A DNA stretch of 6,851 bases from Planctomycetota bacterium (GTDB lineage Bacteria; Planctomycetota; UBA11346), in the NCBI GenBank assembly GCA_007131555.1, contig SLQH01000444.1, forward strand, positions 1-6,851, in the 5' to 3' direction. This document shows, piece after piece, positions 1 through 6,851 of the stretch (its first letter is position 1; the number at the start of each line of letters is the position of its first letter). Both the position numbers and the translations under genes were made by a program. The notes beneath the pieces are model-generated. The model saw nothing but the letters and a program-made list of their open reading frames with translations. It had not been told where the DNA came from and made no database searches.

Positions 1-1
1 A

Positions 2-1105
2 CTGCCCCTGTCACGCCCTCCCTACATCATCATGCTCACTGGGCGACGAGAGCGCTCCGATGTACTCACCGGATTCCGGGTCGGAGTGAACAACTATCTG
101 GCCAAGCCCTTTGATCCCGACGATCTGCTGGAGCGGGTGGGCATCGGCATACGCTCGGTGGCAGCCATGCAACGCCAACTGCCGGCCACCGGGCCGCAGC
201 GCCTGATCGCCGGGATCCGGCTGCTCGAACCCCTGGGACGCGGGGCCTCGTCGGTGGTCTACAAGGGTCGGCGGGAAGCCGACGGCCAGATGGTGGCCGT
301 CAAACTCCTCGACGTCGCCCGTCATGATCAACAGCACGACATGTTCCAACGCCGTTTCCTGCGTGAGATCAGTCTCGCCGGTCAGGTCCAGCATGAGCAT
401 GTGGTGAGCGTACTGGATGCCGGCCATGAAGCCGATACCGCCTACATCGTCATGGAGTTTGTCGACGGCAACAGTCTGGGCACCATCATTGACACCAACG
501 GTCCGTGCACGCAAGAAGTCGTTTTACCATTGGCCCGGCAACTGGCGGGCGGCCTCCAGGCCATCCATGGCCGTGGCCTGATCCATCGCGACATCAAGCC
601 CGACAATCTCCTGATCGACAGTGATGGCGACCTCAAGATCGCCGACCTTGGCCTAGCCCGACAGATCGAGCAACCCGACCTGCAACGTCTGACCGCTCAT
701 GGGGCCACGGTCGGCACCCCCTTGTACATGGCCCCAGAGACCATCCGCGATGTCACCTCGGCCGGACCGCCGGCTGATGTCTACTCCTATGGAGCCTGCC
801 TGTACTGCGCCCTGACTGGTCATCCCCCCTTCCGGGCCAGCACCCCCTACGAAGCCATGATGGCCCATCTTGAGCAGACTCCACCCCCCCTGCGCACAGC
901 CAGTCCCGAAACCAACCCCGACCTGGCCAAGCTCATCGACGCCTGTCTGGCCAAGAAGCCTGAACAACGTCCTGATCTCAACGAGATCACAACCCGCCTT
1001 GATGACGGCTCCTCCGGATCACGGCCCCGCTCCGGCCTGTTGGCTGCCGTCACCCAAGCCACCAGATCCCTGGCCCGGCGCTTGAGCAGCAACGGCTCGG
1101 AATGA
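2..1105 (+). CDS. Receiver-domain/Ser-Thr protein kinase fusion (5' partial)
   Basis: The frame is open from the left edge, so the true start lies upstream; the ATG at 32 is an internal Met in receiver strand beta-4. Numbering from the codon at 2, residues 1-50 are the last third of a CheY-like receiver, with the switch Thr13 (LTGR) and Lys35 (YLAKPF); the phosphoacceptor Asp would be off-window. Residues 72-334 form a complete Hanks-type kinase: glycine loop GRGASSVVYKG (79-89, third Gly replaced by Ser84), VAVK Lys101, helix-C Glu122, HRDIKPDN (195-202, catalytic Asp197), DLG in place of DFG (Asp215), APE (244-246), Asp259 and Arg323. All catalytic residues are present, so it should phosphorylate Ser/Thr with ATP. 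A basic 33-residue tail follows, with no PASTA repeats and no membrane segment. The receiver presumably gates the kinase (inference). The hybrid histidine kinase gene begins 75 bases downstream on the same strand, suggesting co-transcription. Family call is firm; substrate unknown. Confidence 0.95.
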   Translation: MPLSRPPYIIMLTGRRERSDVLTGFRVGVNNYLAKPFDPDDLLERVGIGIRSVAAMQRQLPATGPQRLIAGIRLLEPLGRGASSVVYKGRREADGQMVAVKLLDVARHDQQHDMFQRRFLREISLAGQVQHEHVVSVLDAGHEADTAYIVMEFVDGNSLGTIIDTNGPCTQEVVLPLARQLAGGLQAIHGRGLIHRDIKPDNLLIDSDGDLKIADLGLARQIEQPDLQRLTAHGATVGTPLYMAPETIRDVTSAGPPADVYSYGACLYCALTGHPPFRASTPYEAMMAHLEQTPPPLRTASPETNPDLAKLIDACLAKKPEQRPDLNEITTRLDDGSSGSRPRSGLLAAVTQATRSLARRLSSNGSE

Positions 1106-1107
1106 CT

Positions 1108-1134
1108 GTCGTGGGCATCGTCCTGCCCAACGAC
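1108..1134 (+). promoter_or_regulatory. Intergenic hairpin between the two genes
   Basis: The arm 1108-1117 (GTCGTGGGCA) pairs with 1124-1134 (TGCCCAACGAC) as ten base pairs with a single bulged A at 1130 and a six-base loop (1118-1123). It starts three bases after the stop codon of the kinase gene. No T-run follows it (the next bases are caagcacttg), so it does not meet the pattern of an intrinsic terminator. It could protect the 3' end of the upstream message, damp read-through, or be a processing site; nothing in the sequence decides between these. The structure is seen directly; its function is not known. Confidence 0.45.
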
Positions 1135-1180
1135 CAAGCACTTGCAGTTGCCGCTTCCATTCATCCCCTGACCGCTGATC

Positions 1181-4100
1181 ATGGGCAACGTGATGGATGC
1201 CCAGAATACACATACCAAACCACTCACGAATGCGTCCCCCAATGCGGTGATCTGCCTGGGAGCCTCGGCCGGTGGCCTGGAAGCCCTGGAGCGCTTCTTC
1301 CGCCACATGACCGAGCCGCCGCCGGTGATCTACATCCTCATCCAGCATCTGTCACCGGACTACAAGAGCGTGATGGGGGATCTGCTCAAGCGCTACACGC
1401 GACTCGACAACGTGGTGGTGGAGGACGGACTCCAACCCCAACCCGGTCGGATCCACCTCATCCCTCCCGGCCAGGACATGGAATGGGATGATGGGTGCCT
1501 GCGCCTGATTGAACGCGAAGGCAATGAGCCCCATCTGCCGATCAACCGCTTCCTGGTCAGCGCCGCCCAAGACCTGGGTGCCGATCTCACGGCCATCATC
1601 CTCTCGGGTACCGGCAGCGATGGTTCACGGGGCGTCATGGCGGTGCATGAGGCCGGAGGCATGGTACTGGTCCAGGATCCGAGTAGCGCCAAGTTCGACG
1701 GCATGCCCCGTAGCGCCATCGCCACTGGGGTCGTTGATTGCATCGGCACCCCGGAAGATCTGGCCGACTTGCTGGCGGCCGACGAGACTGCACAAGCGGA
1801 TGTGCGTGAGCGCCTCGCCACCGACCCCCATACCAATGCCGCTGAACAGCTCCCCAGCGATCCCCAGGCCCGCATCTTCACTGTCCTGGGAAACGCCTAT
1901 GGCATTGATTTCAGCCGCTACAAGGATGCCACCATCCTCAGGCGCCTGGACCGGCGGATGCAGATGTGTGCTTCAGAGGATCTCGCTCACTACGCCAACC
2001 TGGTGGCCAGCAACGATGATGAACGAGATCGTCTCTACCGGGACCTATTGGTCGAAGTCACCGAATTTTTTCGCAATCCCCAGGCCTTCGCCCGCCTTGG
2101 CGACGACATCCTCCCAGACATGCTCAGTCAGCACCCCGAAGACCAGGACTTCCGGGTCTGGGTGGCGGCCTGCGCCACCGGGGAGGAAGCCTATTCCATG
2201 GCCATCCTGATTGATCAGGTCCTGCAAGGCCTGGGCCTGCAACGATCGGTACGCATTTTCGCCACCGACATTCATCGCAATTCCCTGCGCATCGCCAGTG
2301 CCGGCTGCTACAGCGCTGAGGCCCTGCAAGGCCTCGATGAGGAGACCCGGGAACGATACTTTGAACATGGCATCAATGGCTGGACCATCCGTCCACGGCT
2401 GCGGCGGATGATCACTGTCGCCCCTCACAACCTGCTCCGTGATCCTCCGTTTCTTCATATGTCATTGGTCAGTTGCCGGAACATGTTGATCTATCTGCGC
2501 AAGGAGGCCCAAGGACAGGTGCTGCTGCAATTCACGGCAGCCTTGGAACGTCAGGGGGTGCTGTTCCTCGGCTCCAGCGAAAGCATGTTGGAAAACCAAC
2601 GGGAGTTCGTCTGCCTTGACGCCCACCACAAGCTGTTCCGCAAGGTACAGGACATCGCCCCCGGCACCATTCCCAGCCTGTTCCGTCCGGCCAAGGCCGC
2701 CATAGAACCACGGCCAGCCAACAGCGGCGGTCTGGCCGGCTTCTATCCCTTGTTGATGGAACGCTGCATGCCGCCGGGCTTTGTGATCAACGCCCATCAC
2801 GAACTCATCCACACCTTCGGCGGAGCCGGTCGCTATCTGACCATCAGCGGTCCGGTAAAGACCGACATCACCGGCCTGCTTCAGGGCAACCTGCGGGTCG
2901 CCGTGGCCACGGCCCTGGAGCGGGCCCGCAAATCACAGGAACCGGTCCGCTTTGCCGCCATCAGCCACCCGGCACCAGATCACCAGGATCAGCTGCTGGA
3001 CATCAGCGTGACCCCGGTCTGTGATGGCGGCCGCGATCAGGAACGACTATGCTACTTCATTGCCATCCAGGATGCTGTGGCCCTGGCCACCATTGACGTT
3101 GAGACCCTGTCGGCTGATGAGGCCGCCCGTCTGCGCATTGAGGGCCTGGAACGCGAACTGCTGGAAGCCCGTGAGAACCTCCAGACCACCGTTGAGGAAC
3201 TGGAGACCAGCAACGAGGAGCTACAGGCCACCAACGAAGAGCTGCTCGCCTCCAATGAAGAGTTGCAGAGCAGCAATGAGGAACTGCAATCGGTCAACGA
3301 GGAACTGCACAGCGTCAACGCCGAGTATCAGGAAAAGAACAATCAACTCATTGAGCTCAACAACGACATCCACAACCTGATGGCCAGTAGTGACATCGGC
3401 ACCATCTTTCTTGACGACCACCTCTGCATACGCCGCTTTACTCCGGCCATCACTCGTTCCTTCTTTCTGCGCGAGCAGGATCTCGGCCGGTCGATCATCG
3501 AGATCAAGAGCCTGTTGGACAGCGACCACGATATCATTGCCAGCATCCGCCGGGTCTTTGACCAGGGCATCATGGAAGAAAGCGAGGTCACCTGTCAGGA
3601 CGGCACCATCCTCCTGCAACGCATCCATCCCTATCGCGGCGAGCGCGATCGAATCTGCGGCGTGATCCTGACCTACATCGACCTGAGCCTGGTCAAGCAC
3701 AGCGAGGCGGAACGCCGACGCAGCGACCAGCTACGCACCAGCATCCTTGACTCCCTGACCGCCAATATCGCCGTAGTCGACCGGGATGGCCAGATCATCG
3801 CCATCAATGAGGGCTGGCGACGCTTCGCCTCCAGCAACGGCTCACGTGATTATCGCGACCTGGATGTCGGCGCCAATTACTTCGCAGCCTGTGCCTGCTC
3901 GGCTGATGAACAGGAGTACAGTGACGCCCAACGGGCCATGAACGGCATCCGCTCCGTCCTCTCCGGGCGCAGCCAAGCCTTTGAGATGGAATATCCCTGC
4001 GATGCCCCCGATCAGGCCCGCTGGTTCATGATGCGGGTCACCCCCCTGATCGGGGAACCAGGCGGCGCGGTCATCGCCCACATCGACATCACCGAGCGCA

Positions 4101-6851
4101 AACAGGCCGAACAACACATTGCCGTCAGCGAACTCCAGCTGCGCAGCGCCTTCGACAGCCTGGACGCCCTGGTCTTCATCAACGATCTGACCAGCGGCAC
4201 CATCCTCTACATCAACGCCTATGGCCAGGAGCACTTCGGTGACATCACCGGTCGCTGCTGTCGTGACAGCCTGGTCAACCACGACGATCCCGAGGCCCAT
4301 GAGGCCTGCGAAGACTGCGCTCGCGAGCCCCTGGTCGATGAACAGGGCCAAGCACGCGGCATCCATCGCTGGACACAACGCCTGACCAATGGCCGTTGGT
4401 TCGACTGCCGGGCCCAGGCCATCCCCTGGACCGACGGTCGCATGGTGCGCTTGGAGATCGCCACGGACATCACCGACCGCATCGCCCTGGAAGACGAACT
4501 GCGCCGTCAGCATGAGCATCTTGATGAACTGGTCGGCATGCGCACCCGCGATCTGGCCCTCAGCGAGGCTCAGCTCAAGCAGGCCCAGTCGATCGCCCGC
4601 ATGGGTCGCTGGGAGATTGATCCGGTGACCAAGGTAGTGCAGTGGTCGGACGGCCTCTATGAGATCTTTGAGACCGACCGCGACCAGCTGCCGCCCACCT
4701 ACGACAACTACTTGGCGATGATCCACCCTGATGATCGACAACTGGTCGATAAACAGTTCCAAAAGGCTGTCGCCAACCACACACCATACCGTCTTGAACA
4801 CCGCCTGCGCCTGCCTGACGGACGCTGCAAATGGGTCTACCAGGAGGGGAGCATTGAATACTATGATGACGGCAGCCCGCGACGGGCCGTCGGCATCACC
4901 CAGGACATCAGTGAACGCAAAGGCATTGAAGAAGCCCTCCAGCAATCCAACACTGAACTGGCTGAGGCCACTCGCCAGGCCCAAGCCGCCAGTGAGGCCA
5001 AATCGCAATTCCTGGCCAACATGAGCCATGAGATTCGGACACCCATGAATGGGGTCCTGGGGATGCTCAGCCTGCTGCTTGACAGCCGCCTGGATGATGA
5101 ACAACGGCGTCAGGCCGAAACCGCTCGGACCAGCGGTGAAACCATGCTGACCCTGATCAATGACATCCTCGATATCTCCAAGATCGAGGCTGGCAAGATG
5201 ACCTTGGAGCATATCGACTTTGATCCGCGGGACCTGGTCGATGATCTGGCGGCCACCCTGGGCATCCGTGCTGAAGAAAAGGGTGTTTCACTCATCACCG
5301 ATGTGGCCCCAGCGGTACCGTCACAACTCCGTGGTGATCCTGGACGCATACGCCAGATCCTCACCAACCTCATCGGCAATGCCATCAAGTTTACCACTGA
5401 TGGCGAGGTTGTGGCCACCCTCACCCGGGTCGAGGGCACACAACAAGGCTTACGGATTTCGGTCATTGATACCGGCATCGGCATTCCGGCTGACAAAATC
5501 GACGCCCTGTTCGATGAGTTCAGCCAGGTCGACCCCTCAGTCTCCCGCGCCTACGGCGGCAGCGGTCTGGGTCTGGCGATCTGCAAGCAACTGGCCACCA
5601 TGATGGGTGGTGAGATCGGCGTTGAAAGCCGACCGGGCATCGGCTCAACTTTCTGGTGTACCCTGGACATCGAAACCGTCAGTGATGACGACCCCCCACC
5701 ACCTGAACTGGAGGGTGTGCAGGTCCTGGTGATCACCAACTCAGCCACCAGCCGCCGCCTGCTGAACCAACGCATGGCCGCGTGGGGGATGCGTGTCACC
5801 ACCACCGGACCCGACAACATCCCCGAGGACATGGACACAGCCAGCCTGGCCCTGATCGACCTTGCCCTGGACAGCGCCCTGGCCATCGGGCGCAAGCTCC
5901 ACCAACGCCATCCGGATATGGCCGCGTTGCTGATCACCGGAAACCTGACCCACTGTTCACCAGCCCTCATCGAACAATCCGGCTTTGTGGCCCGTCTGAT
6001 CGCTCCCCTGGGTCATCATAGCCTGCGCAGTGTCTGTGCCGATATCGTCGCAGGGCGTCATGACCGCCTCAAGAACTCTTTGCATGACAGTGGGGTCATG
6101 ACAACTCCGGTCCACAGACCCCTGCACGGACGCATCCTGCTGGCCGAAGACAACCCCATCAACCAGGCTGTGGTCATGGACATGCTGCGGCGCTGCGGTC
6201 TTGAGGCCGACGTGGTCACCAATGGCCGTGATGCCATCTCGGCCTTGAGCACCATCGACTATGATCTGGTCCTGATGGACGTCCAAATGCCAGAAGTCGA
6301 CGGTCTGGAAGCAACCCGCATGATCCGCCGCCAAGAAAAAGGCGATTGGCATCACCCGGATCGGACTCGTCTGCCCATCATCGCCCTCACCGCTCATGCC
6401 AGTCGCCGTGACCGCGAGGCCTGTCTTGAGGCCGGCATGGATGACTACCTCAGCAAGCCGATCATGCCCCAGGATCTGCGCGAGGTCCTTGAACGATGGC
6501 TGCCGAGCTCTAACGATGGCCGGTCCGCCACGCCCCCGTCCAGCGATGCCGCACAGAAGACCACAGACACCAGCCAACAAGCAACCGTGACCGAACCACT
6601 GCCGGTTTTTGATCGCGCCGGCATGATCCGTCGGTTTTCCGGCGACTATGAATTGGCTGGCAAGACCCTGCGCTCCTTTGTTGCCGGTCTTGATGATCTC
6701 ATCACCGCTATTGCCTCAGCCCTGGAACGCAATGACCCCAGCGAGGCGGCCCGCATCGCCCATAATCTCAATGGCTCATCCGCCATGATCGGGGCCCAGC
6801 ACCTCCGCAGCGTGGCCCAGGACATTGAACGAGAAACCCGCGACGGCGATC
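1181..6851 (+). CDS. CheB-CheR-multi-PAS hybrid histidine kinase with receivers and Hpt (3' partial)
   Basis: One open frame of 1890 codons with no stop before the right edge. An in-frame stop at 1169-1171 places the start at ATG 1181, or at GTG 1190 or ATG 1193; no ribosome-binding site decides. Order of domains: CheB methylesterase 21-200 without its usual N-terminal receiver (triad Ser29, His56, Asp147); CheR methyltransferase 228-488 (TEFFRNP 294-300, ACATGEE 330-336, ATDIH 361-365, CRN 432-434); PAS-like 519-632; coiled coil 643-734; PAS segments at about 735-840, 849-975, 985-1105 and 1128-1250; HisKA with His1283 in SHEIRTPMN; HATPase with N box 1396-1400, DTGIG 1430-1434, F box 1443-1451 and GSGLGL 1460-1465; degenerate receiver 1510-1625; canonical receiver 1649-1775 (Glu1656, Asp1657, Asp1700, Thr1737, Lys1759); Hpt from about 1810 with His1861. 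All enzyme signatures look intact. By family, it senses through PAS domains, autophosphorylates and relays phosphate His-Asp-His, and may modify receptor glutamates. No membrane segment is seen, so it is probably cytosolic. The likely partner is the upstream receiver-kinase (inference). Confidence 0.96.
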   Translation, partial: MGNVMDAQNTHTKPLTNASPNAVICLGASAGGLEALERFFRHMTEPPPVIYILIQHLSPDYKSVMGDLLKRYTRLDNVVVEDGLQPQPGRIHLIPPGQDMEWDDGCLRLIEREGNEPHLPINRFLVSAAQDLGADLTAIILSGTGSDGSRGVMAVHEAGGMVLVQDPSSAKFDGMPRSAIATGVVDCIGTPEDLADLLAADETAQADVRERLATDPHTNAAEQLPSDPQARIFTVLGNAYGIDFSRYKDATILRRLDRRMQMCASEDLAHYANLVASNDDERDRLYRDLLVEVTEFFRNPQAFARLGDDILPDMLSQHPEDQDFRVWVAACATGEEAYSMAILIDQVLQGLGLQRSVRIFATDIHRNSLRIASAGCYSAEALQGLDEETRERYFEHGINGWTIRPRLRRMITVAPHNLLRDPPFLHMSLVSCRNMLIYLRKEAQGQVLLQFTAALERQGVLFLGSSESMLENQREFVCLDAHHKLFRKVQDIAPGTIPSLFRPAKAAIEPRPANSGGLAGFYPLLMERCMPPGFVINAHHELIHTFGGAGRYLTISGPVKTDITGLLQGNLRVAVATALERARKSQEPVRFAAISHPAPDHQDQLLDISVTPVCDGGRDQERLCYFIAIQDAVALATIDVETLSADEAARLRIEGLERELLEARENLQTTVEELETSNEELQATNEELLASNEELQSSNEELQSVNEELHSVNAEYQEKNNQLIELNNDIHNLMASSDIGTIFLDDHLCIRRFTPAITRSFFLREQDLGRSIIEIKSLLDSDHDIIASIRRVFDQGIMEESEVTCQDGTILLQRIHPYRGERDRICGVILTYIDLSLVKHSEAERRRSDQLRTSILDSLTANIAVVDRDGQIIAINEGWRRFASSNGSRDYRDLDVGANYFAACACSADEQEYSDAQRAMNGIRSVLSGRSQAFEMEYPCDAPDQARWFMMRVTPLIGEPGGAVIAHIDITERKQAEQHIAVSELQLRSAFDSLDALVFINDLTSGTILYINAYGQEHFGDITGRCCRDSLVNHDDPEAHEACEDCAREPLVDEQGQARGIHRWTQRLTNGRWFDCRAQAIPWTDGRMVRLEIATDITDRIALEDELRRQHEHLDELVGMRTRDLALSEAQLKQAQSIARMGRWEIDPVTKVVQWSDGLYEIFETDRDQLPPTYDNYLAMIHPDDRQLVDKQFQKAVANHTPYRLEHRLRLPDGRCKWVYQEGSIEYYDDGSPRRAVGITQDISERKGIEEALQQSNTELAEATRQAQAASEAKSQFLANMSHEIRTPMNGVLGMLSLLLDSRLDDEQRRQAETARTSGETMLTLINDILDISKIEAGKMTLEHIDFDPRDLVDDLAATLGIRAEEKGVSLITDVAPAVPSQLRGDPGRIRQILTNLIGNAIKFTTDGEVVATLTRVEGTQQGLRISVIDTGIGIPADKIDALFDEFSQVDPSVSRAYGGSGLGLAICKQLATMMGGEIGVESRPGIGSTFWCTLDIETVSDDDPPPPELEGVQVLVITNSATSRRLLNQRMAAWGMRVTTTGPDNIPEDMDTASLALIDLALDSALAIGRKLHQRHPDMAALLITGNLTHCSPALIEQSGFVARLIAPLGHHSLRSVCADIVAGRHDRLKNSLHDSGVMTTPVHRPLHGRILLAEDNPINQAVVMDMLRRCGLEADVVTNGRDAISALSTIDYDLVLMDVQMPEVDGLEATRMIRRQEKGDWHHPDRTRLPIIALTAHASRRDREACLEAGMDDYLSKPIMPQDLREVLERWLPSSNDGRSATPPSSDAAQKTTDTSQQATVTEPLPVFDRAGMIRRFSGDYELAGKTLRSFVAGLDDLITAIASALERNDPSEAARIAHNLNGSSAMIGAQHLRSVAQDIERETRDGD
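1182..1203 (+). promoter_or_regulatory. Possible hairpin over the start of the hybrid kinase gene
   Basis: TGGGCA at 1182-1187 pairs with TGCCCA at 1198-1203 (six base pairs, ten-base loop). It would cover the ATG at 1181 and place the alternative GTG (1190) and ATG (1193) starts in the loop. The same hexamer pair forms the core of the hairpin at 1108-1134, so other pairings between the two are possible. No Shine-Dalgarno-like sequence is visible upstream of 1181. The stem is short and could be chance. Confidence 0.25.
3191..3382 (+). repeat. Heptad NEEL repeats encoding a coiled coil
   Basis: Within the hybrid kinase, residues 671-734 repeat with a seven-residue period. Asn recurs at 678, 685, 692, 699, 706, 713, 720 and 727, mostly in the pattern NEELQxx. 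The DNA shows a 21-base imperfect period with synonymous changes (gaggag, gaagag, gaggaa). This Glu/Gln/Asn-rich coiled coil is typical of the CheB-CheR-PAS family, where it separates the methyltransferase from the PAS modules. It probably drives dimerisation or acts as a signalling rod. The period decays after residue 714. Confidence 0.85.

Noticed and set aside
884..890. Run of seven C in the kinase gene, considered as a slippage or phase-variation site
   Set aside because: It encodes part of a normal proline stretch and the frame is intact on both sides; a short C run is expected at this GC content.
1108..1134. Intrinsic terminator between the two genes
   Set aside because: The stem is good but no U-tract follows, so it is recorded only as a hairpin.
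1142..1175. Sigma-70-type promoter with TTGCAG as -35
   Set aside because: No -10-like hexamer lies at 16-18 bases downstream; the sequence there is C-rich.
1102..1491. Plus-strand frame starting at ATG 1102, overlapping the kinase stop codon (ATGA)
   Set aside because: The ATGA overlap is suggestive of coupling, but the frame runs out of phase over the CheB domain, whose catalytic motifs lie in the other frame, and its protein is low-complexity.
3052..3318. Ser/Leu-rich minus-strand frame opposite the coiled coil
   Set aside because: Its repeats (SSSL) are simply the reverse complement of the NEEL heptad codons.
3842..5212. Long open frame of 456 codons on the minus strand across the PAS-HisKA region
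   Set aside because: It lies fully inside the well-supported hybrid kinase gene, shows no recognisable domain, and is expected from GC-rich codon bias on the opposite strand.
5957..6580. Minus-strand frame of 207 codons opposite the receiver region
   Set aside because: It overlaps the canonical receiver coding sequence; no known motif and no start signal.

Overview
The window holds two large genes on the + strand. Both are signal-transduction proteins and both are cut by the window edges. The DNA looks GC-rich (roughly 60% by eye, not computed), with a strong preference for G or C at the third codon position. The content points to a signalling-rich, environmental Gram-negative-type bacterium: a receiver-Hanks kinase fusion beside a giant CheB-CheR hybrid histidine kinase. 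Planctomycete-like, deltaproteobacterial and other proteobacterial sources are all possible. The sequence contains no rRNA, tRNA or other lineage marker, so I do not name a taxon.

Layout: positions 2-1105 encode the C-terminal end of a response-regulator receiver domain fused to a complete serine/threonine kinase domain and a short basic tail. Positions 1106-1180 are a 75-base gap containing a good hairpin but no U-tract and no convincing promoter. From about 1181 to the end (6851) runs one uninterrupted reading frame of at least 1890 codons. In order it encodes CheB methylesterase, CheR methyltransferase, a PAS-like segment, a heptad-repeat coiled coil, four further PAS segments, HisKA, HATPase, a degenerate receiver, a canonical receiver and the start of an Hpt domain. 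No transmembrane segment or signal peptide is visible in either protein, so both are predicted to be cytosolic.

How they may work together (inference): the second protein has all the modules of a His-Asp-His phosphorelay (His1283, Asp1700, His1861) plus the two enzymes that methylate and demethylate chemoreceptors. The receiver fused to the upstream kinase keeps the Thr and Lys switch residues that can be seen. It is therefore a plausible final phosphate acceptor, which would turn a His-Asp relay into Ser/Thr phosphorylation. No chemoreceptor (MCP), CheA or CheW gene lies in the window, so a role in taxis cannot be assumed. The CheB-CheR-PAS-kinase architecture is a known family. The less ordinary points are its pairing with a receiver-Hanks kinase, the dead receiver domain, the Asn in place of the Hpt motif lysine, a four-cysteine patch in one PAS domain, and repeated complementary hexamers around the start codon.
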